A stretch of 64,000 bases of DNA from CAMLJR01 sp964631955 (lineage in GTDB: Bacteria > Pseudomonadota > Gammaproteobacteria > Pseudomonadales > CAMLJR01), in contig CAZWBA010000007.1 in assembly GCA_964631955.1 (NCBI GenBank), positions 99,900-163,899 of the forward strand, given 5' to 3'. Below are positions 36,015 to 44,090 of the stretch, piece after piece. Below the pieces are notes generated by a model. That model was not told the DNA's origin, did not search any database, and saw only the letters and a program-made list of their open reading frames with translations. The stretch's first letter is position 1, and each line of letters opens with the position of its first letter. The translations under genes and the position numbers were made by a program.

Positions 36015-36319
36015 GCAGTGATTGCCATAACCATTAAATACGGCCGATAAAACTTTCAAAAAATAAAATAAAAATTAAAGCGACTGATTCTTTCCGGGCA
36101 GTTCATGCTGAATAAAAAACATTCGCATGGTTCAAAACTGCCCGCATCCAAACAATTAAAAAAATAATAACTGAAATTTTTTCCCTTAATTTTTTAACAT
36201 AATATAAAAATAAAATTGAAAATCATTAATTTAACAAACTCGCCGGCTTGAATGACAACGTTTGGCATTCAATTTGACTAAGCAACTCCGATCGGTTTCC
36301 CAAACCCTGTTCAGGAGAG
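36015..36319. other. A/T-rich intergenic region upstream of the second receptor
   Basis: The gap has long A/T runs and a 9-bp inverted repeat CGGGCAGTT (36095-36103) / AACTGCCCG (36136-36144). The stretch 36213-36233 contains a weak AATCATTAA match that could be read as half of a Fur box, but it is not convincing. AGGAGAG at the right end is the ribosome site for the receptor. Confidence 0.45.
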
Positions 36320-39190
36320 TTGCAATTCATGAAGAACAATGACTTCCCGTCGCAAAAAAATATTTTTCGAAAAACGTTCCGGCTTCGCCCCATTTATGTG
36401 GCCATAACCGCCATTTACCTTTCCTGCAACGCTCTGGGTCAGACAACATCGAAAAGCCTGGAAGAACTCAACACAGAAAATCAGCGTCTGAAAGAACTTC
36501 TCCAGAAAAACGAAGAAGAACTGAATGCCGCCATAAATTCCGGCACCGCGACGCCCTCTACCACGCAATCCACCACACCACCATCCACTGCGCAAAACGC
36601 CGGGGAAAATAAAGAATCCCCAACCAGACTCGGCGGCGTGGTGGTGCGCGGCAAATCGCAACTGGCCCGATTGAACGATGTCCCTCAGGCCGCTTCGGTC
36701 ATTTCAGCAGAGGAACTCAATCGCGAATTGAGTCTGGATCTCAGCTCGATCACCCGTCGCTCCGCGGGCATCCGTTTCAATCAGAACAATACGCGCGGTG
36801 CATCGCTGTCGATACGCGGGCTCGGCAAGCGTTCGTTTAGTGAAACACAGGATCCCAGCGTTGGGCTGACGGTCGATGGCATCAGTTACGCGCTCACGCA
36901 ACTCGGCAATTTCGATTTTTACGATATCGAGTCCGTGCAGGTTTTACGCGGTCCGCGCGGAACCGAAGGCGGTAAAGATGCAAGCGCAGGCGCGGTGAAT
37001 ATCGTAACCAAGCGACCATCGTTTACTCGCGCATCGGATTTTCAACTCGTTTACGGCCAACGCGATGCGGTCATCGCGAAAGCCAATTTCACCGGACCGA
37101 TCATCGACGATGTGCTCGCGTGGCGCGGTTCGATCATCGCCGATCGTGGGCGCGGCTTTTACGAAAGCGAATACGATCCGAATTATTCGTTTTACAACCG
37201 CAACCGCTTCGGTGGACGCGCACAGTTTTTATTGACGCCATCCCCCGAACTGACAGCGCGCTTCAGTGTGGATCTGGAACCGAAGGCGCCGCAGGTCGAA
37301 AACGGTTTGACCTTTCGACATGATCAGCCGGAATTTTTTGCGAATGGAGCGCGCACCGATCCGAGCGGCACCACGGCGCGCGCAAAATTATTCGGTTTCA
37401 CCAACAACAACGGCGTTTTTACCGGCCCGCGCAGCCTGCTGATCAATCGTAACTACAGCGCGACGGGCGCGCCGCACGACACTTACAGCTACGATGATTA
37501 TGTCAGCGGGCGACTTCTGCAAAATGAGAATCAGGGGCAGACCGTTACCAACAAAGGCGCATCGGCGGAAGTCAATTACGCGTTCGATACCGGCACATTC
37601 ACGTCGCTCACCGGCTGGCGAAAATACAGTTTCGATGCGCACAACGATGAAGGCACGCCATTAGATATCAACAAAAATGGTGGTGGCGGCGTGGAATATT
37701 CGCAATACAGCCAGGAGTTTCGTTTCGATGGCGCAATCGGCAGCGCCATCGATTACACCACCGGAATTTATGCACTGCAGACGGGAAATACCATTTCATC
37801 CAAAGCCGGCTGGGGATCGGATGCAGGTGCATGGTTTGCCACTAACGCGCAATACAATATTCTCGAACGCAATGCAGGCCTGAATCGCGGCTCCGGCATT
37901 GCGCTGCTTGCCGATTCGCTAAAGGATGCCTACACGGATCACAATATCTTCGTCGACACGCGAAGCACGGCCTGGTATGGAAAGCTGACCTGGCATGCGG
38001 CGGATAAATTCGATATCGACGCGGGCCTGCGCGCAACTTACGAAGATCGCTCGACCAAGGATGTGAAATACCTTGCCTCGAATGGCACCGGCGCTGCGCT
38101 CAACCCGGTGAGTGTGCGCGGTGTGGCACTCGGCGGTTTCAATTCGAATGCCGCCGGCATTCTCACGACAAACAGCGCCGAGCAGATAGCATTGGCGAAT
38201 TCCGTTGCGCTGAAATATTTCGGTCAGGCTGACTACAATAATTTAACACCCGCACAGGCGCTCCAGGTCGCCACCGCGAAGGCAGTGCGCGCAGGTCAGA
38301 TCGGCCAATTGAGCAATGGGGTGAAAAGCAGCTATCACGATGTGCTTTATACGGCGCTGCTGAGCCCCAGCTATCAGATCACCGACAATATCACGACCTA
38401 TTTTTCGTATCAGCGCGGCGAAAAATCCGGCTCTGCACTCAATGTCAATTTCGTGAGCGGCGGTGTCGATCCGGAAAGCACCAACGCATACGAACTCGGC
38501 ATAAAAACCATTCTGCTCGACAATACGCTGACGTTTAACACCGATATTTATTACCTGGATATTCGCGATTATCAATCGTCTGTGCGTGTCGTCGACGAAT
38601 TCACCACCGCCACCAATATCGCCAATGGACAAATCAACCCGGTGGCTTATGTCAACGCGCAGGGCAATGTCGATCATGCGCGTGTGCAGGGCTGGGAATT
38701 CGATTTATTCTATTCGGGCATTCCCTACACCACGCTGCGTTTCGCCGGTGCCTATACCGATGCGTATTTCGTGAAATTCGAAAATGCCGCATTTCCGGAC
38801 GAAGAAGGCTATCTCTCCACGCCGGCAAAACCCTACACCGATCAAAACGGAGAAAATCTTCCCGGCGTATCGAAATGGACCGGTAATATCGGCGCAGAAT
38901 TTCGTCATCCCATTTTCAATGACAAATCCTTCCACGCCAGCTTCAACACCAGTTTCAACAGCCGCTACAACAATATCAGCGACACCAACACATCGAATAC
39001 ACAGCATGGCTGGGTGGCAGGCGGTTCGCGCACCGATGTATCGATCGGTCTGACCACACAAAAGGATTTCGATATCAGTCTCATCGCACGCAATCTGTTC
39101 GATGACCGCAAGCACGAAAAAGGTTGGGCGAGCTACACGCCTTACGCATATCCGCGCTGGTATGGCATCAGTTTCAGCGGGAAGCTGTAG
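36320..39190 (+). CDS. TonB-dependent receptor with N-terminal coiled coil (paralogue)
   Basis: A 956-residue receptor. After a signal peptide ending near NALGQ comes LEELNTENQRLKELLQKNEE, a leucine-zipper-like segment (about 42-70), a Thr/Ser/Pro-rich linker, then the plug starting GGVVVRGKSQLARLNDVPQA. It shares SLSIRGLGKRSFSETQDPSVG and the final WYGISFSGKL with the receptor at 31978. AGGAGAG precedes the ATG. It is likely an outer-membrane importer of the same substrate class as its neighbour. It ends in a strong terminator. Confidence 0.93.
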   Translation: MQFMKNNDFPSQKNIFRKTFRLRPIYVAITAIYLSCNALGQTTSKSLEELNTENQRLKELLQKNEEELNAAINSGTATPSTTQSTTPPSTAQNAGENKESPTRLGGVVVRGKSQLARLNDVPQAASVISAEELNRELSLDLSSITRRSAGIRFNQNNTRGASLSIRGLGKRSFSETQDPSVGLTVDGISYALTQLGNFDFYDIESVQVLRGPRGTEGGKDASAGAVNIVTKRPSFTRASDFQLVYGQRDAVIAKANFTGPIIDDVLAWRGSIIADRGRGFYESEYDPNYSFYNRNRFGGRAQFLLTPSPELTARFSVDLEPKAPQVENGLTFRHDQPEFFANGARTDPSGTTARAKLFGFTNNNGVFTGPRSLLINRNYSATGAPHDTYSYDDYVSGRLLQNENQGQTVTNKGASAEVNYAFDTGTFTSLTGWRKYSFDAHNDEGTPLDINKNGGGGVEYSQYSQEFRFDGAIGSAIDYTTGIYALQTGNTISSKAGWGSDAGAWFATNAQYNILERNAGLNRGSGIALLADSLKDAYTDHNIFVDTRSTAWYGKLTWHAADKFDIDAGLRATYEDRSTKDVKYLASNGTGAALNPVSVRGVALGGFNSNAAGILTTNSAEQIALANSVALKYFGQADYNNLTPAQALQVATAKAVRAGQIGQLSNGVKSSYHDVLYTALLSPSYQITDNITTYFSYQRGEKSGSALNVNFVSGGVDPESTNAYELGIKTILLDNTLTFNTDIYYLDIRDYQSSVRVVDEFTTATNIANGQINPVAYVNAQGNVDHARVQGWEFDLFYSGIPYTTLRFAGAYTDAYFVKFENAAFPDEEGYLSTPAKPYTDQNGENLPGVSKWTGNIGAEFRHPIFNDKSFHASFNTSFNSRYNNISDTNTSNTQHGWVAGGSRTDVSIGLTTQKDFDISLIARNLFDDRKHEKGWASYTPYAYPRWYGISFSGKL

Positions 39191-39236
39191 ACAGATTTCA
39201 CGGACGTTCCCTCGAGGGCCTCACCTCCAAGGGCTT

Positions 39237-39268
39237 GCTCGACGCTGCAAGGCGTCGAGCTTTTTTTA
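39237..39268 (+). terminator. Rho-independent terminator of the second receptor gene
   Basis: GCTCGACGC-TGCAAG-GCGTCGAGC forms a 9-bp stem followed by TTTTTTT. It stands between convergent genes. Confidence 0.9.
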
Positions 39269-39276
39269 TTGCGGAA

Positions 39277-39597
39277 TCAATTCGGGGTTGCGATTTTCAG
39301 GCCGATGATGCCGACGGCGATCAATCCGATACAGGCGAGCCGCAGCGGATTTGCCGACTCGTCCAGCAAAATGATGCCGAGGATGACCGTGCCGATCATG
39401 CCGATGCCGACCCACACGGCATACGCAGTGCCGACCGGCAATGATTTCATCGCCAGCCCGAGCAAACCCATGCTGAGAATCATCGCGAGCAAAGTTGCGA
39501 CCGTCGGCCACAGGCGCGTGAACCCCTCAGTGTATTTGAGGCCGATGGCCCAGCCCATTTCGAGCAGGCCGGCGATGACAAGCAGAAACCAGTTCAT
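39277..39597 (-). CDS. sugE: SMR-family guanidinium exporter (SugE/Gdx)
   Basis: A 106-residue four-helix small multidrug resistance protein. MNWFLLVIAGLLEMGWAIGL carries the essential membrane Glu in helix 1, and LKYTEGFTRLWP plus LPVGTAYAVWVGIGMIGTVI are the SugE/Gdx type rather than EmrE/QacE. Gdx proteins export guanidinium in exchange for protons. The guanidine-II riboswitch directly upstream supports this assignment strongly. GAGGG lies six bases before the ATG, within reach of the second riboswitch hairpin. Confidence 0.94.
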   Translation of the reverse strand: MNWFLLVIAGLLEMGWAIGLKYTEGFTRLWPTVATLLAMILSMGLLGLAMKSLPVGTAYAVWVGIGMIGTVILGIILLDESANPLRLACIGLIAVGIIGLKIATPN

Positions 39598-39614
39598 AAA
39601 ACGCCCTCGATACG

Positions 39615-39678
39615 CTGGGGCCGTCCCCGGTTGAATGAAATTCGACTGCAGGAAAAATAAAAGCGAGGTCGTCCTCGC
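39615..39678 (-). promoter_or_regulatory. Guanidine-II riboswitch (mini-ykkC)
   Basis: On the minus strand, two hairpins with ACGR loops stand before sugE: GCGAGG-ACGA-CCTCGC (39678-39663) and GGGG-ACGG-CCCC (39628-39617). They are separated by about 34 bases. This two-hairpin, ACGR-loop layout is the definition of the guanidine-II class, which turns on translation of exporters when guanidinium is bound. The second hairpin is about 20 bases before the start codon, close to the GAGGG ribosome site. Confidence 0.88.
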
Positions 39679-39730
39679 GGCCGCAGCATAGCACTACCGA
39701 AGGGAGTTTCAGAAAGCGGATATTGCGGGG

Positions 39731-40618
39731 CTAAACCGCGCTCGCAAGTTTTGCGACAGGCTCAGGCGATTTTTCAACGTCATGAATATTTAGCCACGCG
39801 CCCTGTAGTGCGGAAAATCCATAGCATCTCGCCATTTCATAATCTTCCGCATCCTCGATGTGCGTGGCCACTGTGGCGATGCCGCTGGCGCGAAACCGTT
39901 CGATCGTATCCTCCAGCAGCTGCCGCGCTTCTACCGTGCCCGCCACCGTATAGAGCGAGCTGATATCGATCTTGACGATATCAGGCCGGTACTTGAGCAC
40001 ACGCGTGATCTGAACGGGGCCGAGCGCAAAATTATCGAATGCAATTTTATAGCGGCGCTGACGCCAGCCATCGATAGCAACCTGCAGATGTTCCCTGTTT
40101 GAAACGTAATCGGAGATTTCGAGCACGATACGATTCGTTTCCAGACCGCACTTGGAAAGAATCTGTTCGAACACTGCGCCGTGATTGCCGTGAACTTCGA
40201 GCAGATGCCTGGGGTTCACGCTCATATGCAGATCGCCGCTTAAATCGTCTCCCAGATAATTGAGCGCGTGCAGTGTTCGTGTCAGACGATCGAGATAAAC
40301 GATTTCGCTGCGATCACTTGCCGCCAGCGCCAGTTTGGAAATATCGAGATTGTAATGACGCGCAGCATTCGATGCCGCCCGGAGATAAGCCTTATGGCCG
40401 ACGTTTGTCCCATCCTGCGTGACGATGGGTTGAAAACGCGTGCTCAAACGCAGCGTGGCGTAATCGGCAACGACGGCATCGCTAGCGATATGCAGCGGCT
40501 TGTCATGGAAATCCTGATAAACATCCGTATTCGCCGCATTGATTCCCGCATTTTCACGTTTGAAGTCATGCGAATTCAGATAGCGCAAAACATCCTGCAA
40601 TGCGTGAACGTTACTCAC
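39731..40618 (-). CDS. Degenerate EAL-domain protein
   Basis: A 295-residue cytoplasmic protein with an EAL-fold C-terminal region (about 55-285). The catalytic signatures are altered: FQPIVTQDGTNVGHKAYLRA has AYL in place of EAL, DNFALG replaces DDFGTG, and ATHIED replaces AEGVET. Residues SVNPR and VKIDIS are kept. Loss of the metal-binding residues suggests it cannot hydrolyse cyclic di-GMP; it may bind it or act through protein contacts. GGAGAGG precedes the ATG. It lies alone downstream of a repeat-rich gap. Confidence 0.85.
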   Translation of the reverse strand: MSNVHALQDVLRYLNSHDFKRENAGINAANTDVYQDFHDKPLHIASDAVVADYATLRLSTRFQPIVTQDGTNVGHKAYLRAASNAARHYNLDISKLALAASDRSEIVYLDRLTRTLHALNYLGDDLSGDLHMSVNPRHLLEVHGNHGAVFEQILSKCGLETNRIVLEISDYVSNREHLQVAIDGWRQRRYKIAFDNFALGPVQITRVLKYRPDIVKIDISSLYTVAGTVEARQLLEDTIERFRASGIATVATHIEDAEDYEMARCYGFSALQGAWLNIHDVEKSPEPVAKLASAV

Positions 40619-40631
40619 GGCGACCTCTCCT

Positions 40632-40727
40632 TAAAGACAATCCATAAAGACAATCCGGAAAAAATTCTACGAAGCCAGTCCTCCAGAACGACAATTCCAT
40701 AAAAACAGAATTCATAAAGACAATATG
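40632..40727. repeat. Repeated TAAAGACAAT boxes upstream of the EAL gene
   Basis: TAAAGACAATCC occurs at 40632 and 40645 (13-bp period), with further related copies CCATAAAAACAG at about 40697 and CATAAAGACAAT at 40713. On the minus strand they read ATTGTCTTTA toward the EAL gene. They may be a drifted tandem duplication or a multi-site operator. Confidence 0.6.
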
Positions 40728-40890
40728 CTTAATGAAAAGCGCCGACATGATGTCGGCGAAAACAACCGGAGGAGAACTACGATTCAACTTTAAACGCTGT
40801 CGGTTGCTTCGAAAAATACTCTTTTCTTGCAACCATAGTCTTGGCTGGAATAACGTTTTCAGGCGCCTGCGGATTGCGCCTGAATCGGGA

Positions 40891-42408
40891 TTATCGGCTC
40901 GCAGTTTTCGGTGCTATGAATTCTTCGAGATCCGAAAGCTTCACGATACCAGGACCGTGCAATGCGGCGATGCGCTCGACATTGAGATTCAGCTTTTTAA
41001 TATTCTCATGCAGATTGACCGCGTAGGGATTCACGGACGCAGGACGCGGTGCATTCGGCGCGAGCGGAGTATACGCATCGGCTTCGATGAGAATTTTCTC
41101 TTCGGGCAGATAGACGAATGCAAAGGCATCGTTATGCCCACTGCCGGCGAGCGTGTAAATCTCGATTTTGCGTTTGCCATCGCTGAGGGTATGGCCGTTT
41201 TCGAAGGTCTCGAATTTCGCGCTCTTCTTCGAAGCGGCTAAACGATCGGGATTGAGCGTGTGCGCGCGTGCCCAGGCCTGCTCGTAATACGGCTTGTTAT
41301 CCGCGTGCGTGACGACCGTTGCGCCTTCGTCCACATAGGTGCGCAAGCCACCCGAATGATCGAAATGATGATGCGTGTTGACGATATAACGGAGCGGTTT
41401 GTTCGGAATCAATTCTTTTGCCCTGGCGATCACGGCGTTCGAACGCGCTTCGTGCTGCGGTGCCTCAACCACGACGATATGATCGGCCTGCTCGATCGCG
41501 ACACTGTGATGCGAACCGCCGCGCAGATAGAAAACGCCGGGCGCCAGCTCCTCGGAGGTGACATTGATCTTGCCGGCCTCTCCATTTGCCACTTCCTGCG
41601 GCACCGGAATATCGGCAACGCCATTGGCTTTAACGGCGGCGATATTCAGATCGAGCACCGGATAGCCGCCCTGTCTGCGCACGATATGGCCGGGGAACGA
41701 AACGCCATTGAAATCCCTGTAATCGGAATACGCCGTTTCGATTTCGGTATCGCCGAGCACGGGATTGTCGATCCAGGTTTTTACCCATTCGACCTGATGC
41801 TGCTTGTTGATGACACCTTCGTAACGATAATTGCCGACGGAAAATTTAACTTCGGTTTTATCGCCGTTAGTTTTTTTCTCGGCGTTATGAGTGATCGCCG
41901 CGCGCAAAAATCCCTGCGGGGTCGACCAGATTTCCGCGTTGCGTTCTTCCACCGCTGCGGGTTGCGGCTGCGGTGCAGGCGCAGTGCCTGCGGGGGCACC
42001 CTGTGGCGTTGCAAGATTCCACGCGACTGAATTGCTGACGTACTGATCCGGCTTTTGCTCGACCGGTGCAGGACGCTCGCGACCCGCTTCGATCGTCTGC
42101 CTGCGCACGATCTGCACGTGTGCAGACGATGTTTCGTAATTGATCGCAGCGCTGTAGCTGCTTACATCGAATTGCGGCCATGCCGATGTCGGATTCGGCG
42201 CCTGACCGAACTGATACCACTTTCCCGTGCCCGAAAATTCGATCGATTTCGTATCTGTAGCCTGCAATTGTTTTGCCGCAGCCTGCAGAGCATCTTCACG
42301 CGAGCAGCCTGTCAACGCAATCGTGAGCGAAATAGAGGCGGCATTAAGCAGCCACAATTTTTTAGCGACGCCCGGCATGCGCCGGGTCAATTCATGTTTT
42401 GTGTTCAT
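40891..42408 (-). CDS. Metallo-beta-lactamase-fold lipoprotein
   Basis: A 505-residue protein. ATG 42408 with an AAGGAAAAGGG ribosome region gives MNTKHELTRRMPGVAKKLW, then a hydrophobic segment and a lipobox ALTGC. The first half is an unrecognised beta-rich domain with a Pro/Gln linker. The second half carries the zinc site NTHHHFDHSGG at about 347 and further ligands GSGHNDAF and ADAYTP. It is therefore an envelope-bound metal hydrolase. It is the last gene of an operon with a PepSY membrane protein and an arylsulfotransferase-like protein. Confidence 0.85.
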   Translation of the reverse strand: MNTKHELTRRMPGVAKKLWLLNAASISLTIALTGCSREDALQAAAKQLQATDTKSIEFSGTGKWYQFGQAPNPTSAWPQFDVSSYSAAINYETSSAHVQIVRRQTIEAGRERPAPVEQKPDQYVSNSVAWNLATPQGAPAGTAPAPQPQPAAVEERNAEIWSTPQGFLRAAITHNAEKKTNGDKTEVKFSVGNYRYEGVINKQHQVEWVKTWIDNPVLGDTEIETAYSDYRDFNGVSFPGHIVRRQGGYPVLDLNIAAVKANGVADIPVPQEVANGEAGKINVTSEELAPGVFYLRGGSHHSVAIEQADHIVVVEAPQHEARSNAVIARAKELIPNKPLRYIVNTHHHFDHSGGLRTYVDEGATVVTHADNKPYYEQAWARAHTLNPDRLAASKKSAKFETFENGHTLSDGKRKIEIYTLAGSGHNDAFAFVYLPEEKILIEADAYTPLAPNAPRPASVNPYAVNLHENIKKLNLNVERIAALHGPGIVKLSDLEEFIAPKTASR

Positions 42409-42454
42409 ACCCTTTTCCTTCGATGAAAATAATGACGTGACAAAAACCTTTAAG

Positions 42455-44089
42455 TTATCTCGATAAGTCTGAGACAACTGACTCGGACGTGACCGGCACC
42501 GGCATCGGCGCGCCGCGCGCTGGTTTTACAGCAGATTTTTTCTTTTTCTTCGGTTTGAAATCCGCCTGCAGACGTTTCCATCCCAGCACGATGGAAGTGC
42601 CGCCGAGCACGATGCCCATGCCTACCAGTGGCAGCATCCATGCGTCCCACAATGGGCGCAGTTGCAACCAGCCGAAATCCCAGTGATGCAGCGCCGAATA
42701 CAGCCAGCGATAAACGCGGCGGCTCGCATCCTGCCGCAGCAGAAGACGCCCGTTCTGCGGGTCGAGATAGAAATGCGTGCCGTTGTCATCGGCGAATACC
42801 ACGCGCAATACCGGCAGCGGCTTTTCGAATTCAGACTGACCGTGCCTGCGGTAGTAATAACTGTCGTAGCGATCGATGAGCGCCACCGATTTCACTTCGG
42901 CGTTTTTCGTTGAGCGCGTGGCCGCCTGCACTAACTCCGCTTCGTCAAAATGCGTCGCTGCGCCAGCGACTGTTTGCGCAATGCGTTCACCCTGACGCGT
43001 CACTGCGATGAGCACCGCCTTGTCGCCGAGATGGCGCCACTGCAATTCGACGATGTCGGCATTCGATTCCCCGAGCGGTGCAGACCGCCATTGCAACATT
43101 GCTGCCGGTGGCTGACGGCCCTGATAGCTGCTCAATTCACCTCGACTGGGATTCGCCGGTGAAAATAATTGAAAGGGATTGGTATTCATGTAGCCGCTGA
43201 ATGCCCAGAACAGCGCGGCGAAACCGCCGATCAATCCCACCCAGAAATGCCAGCTGTTCCACACATCGCGATATGGATGCACGCGCCCCTTACTGTAAGT
43301 GGCAGAGCCAAACCAGCCCGGGCGCCAGCGTTGAAAGCCGATGATGATGCCGGTGAGGCTCGCGGCGAACGCGATAAACCCCGACCACATCTGCACGGTG
43401 CGGCGCGCACCTGCGCTACCCCACGATTCGATCGGACGCAGCAAATGAATCCAGTTACCGCTCCAGTACAGCGCGCGCGTCAGCGATGTTGAATCGCGCA
43501 CCACGTCGCCCGTGCGTTCGGAGATCAATAATTCGCGCCCGCTGTTATCGACCGCAAGGCGATGGAACGGGCGCAGCGTTTCGTAGTTGCGCACGCTGGT
43601 ATCCTGCGGGCCGGTATTTCGATATTGAATGCGCGCATCGGTCGCATCGCTATGCCCTGTCGTCGACAGCCAGTTCGCGGCGATCAGTTTTGCTTCATCG
43701 ATGGAGGTGAGATGCAATTCGCCCGTCAACGCGGATAACGCAAACCGCTGCCCCGCACCATTTTCGATTTGCCACACCGGAATTCCCGCCTGACGAACCA
43801 GCCGTGCCGACGCGATGTAATCGCCATCGAACGATTTTTCCACGGCCTCGTTGCGCAGTTTCGCGACGGGTAATGCCGCTCTGCCTGCCGCGCTTTTTTT
43901 CCACGCTTCTTCGAGCGTCACCCAGCCCGCTTCGACATCGAGCGATTCGCGGCCCGCGAGCTGCTCGTTCGCATCGAGCGCCGACGAACCGGCGTACATA
44001 ATCACGAGACCGGAAGCGAACCAGACAAACATGAACAGCGCGACAGCGATGCCGCCCCAGCGATGAATCAGATACAGCCAGCGCTTCAT
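42455..44089 (-). CDS. PepSY-associated transmembrane protein
   Basis: A 544-residue membrane protein. It starts MKRWLYLIHRWGGIAVALFM, the PepSY_TM signature of a first helix with a conserved His. Other helices are near MWSGFIAFAASLTGIIIGF, FWVGLIGGFAALFWAFSGY and LPLVGMGIVLGGTSIVLGW. PepSY-like repeats lie between them, and a Lys-rich tail follows the last helix. Relatives include reductases of ferric siderophores and other flavin/haem membrane proteins. The gene starts one base after the stop of the sulfotransferase-like gene, so translation is coupled. Confidence 0.87.
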   Translation of the reverse strand: MKRWLYLIHRWGGIAVALFMFVWFASGLVIMYAGSSALDANEQLAGRESLDVEAGWVTLEEAWKKSAAGRAALPVAKLRNEAVEKSFDGDYIASARLVRQAGIPVWQIENGAGQRFALSALTGELHLTSIDEAKLIAANWLSTTGHSDATDARIQYRNTGPQDTSVRNYETLRPFHRLAVDNSGRELLISERTGDVVRDSTSLTRALYWSGNWIHLLRPIESWGSAGARRTVQMWSGFIAFAASLTGIIIGFQRWRPGWFGSATYSKGRVHPYRDVWNSWHFWVGLIGGFAALFWAFSGYMNTNPFQLFSPANPSRGELSSYQGRQPPAAMLQWRSAPLGESNADIVELQWRHLGDKAVLIAVTRQGERIAQTVAGAATHFDEAELVQAATRSTKNAEVKSVALIDRYDSYYYRRHGQSEFEKPLPVLRVVFADDNGTHFYLDPQNGRLLLRQDASRRVYRWLYSALHHWDFGWLQLRPLWDAWMLPLVGMGIVLGGTSIVLGWKRLQADFKPKKKKKSAVKPARGAPMPVPVTSESVVSDLSR

Positions 44090-44090
44090 G

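Noticed and set aside
34863..36059. Long minus-strand open frame opposite the DUF6607-like gene
   Set aside because: The plus-strand product has a signal peptide and conserved motifs; the antisense frame has neither.
36213..36233. Possible Fur box before the second coiled-coil receptor
   Set aside because: Only one AATCATTAA half resembles the consensus, and the region is A/T-rich enough for chance matches.
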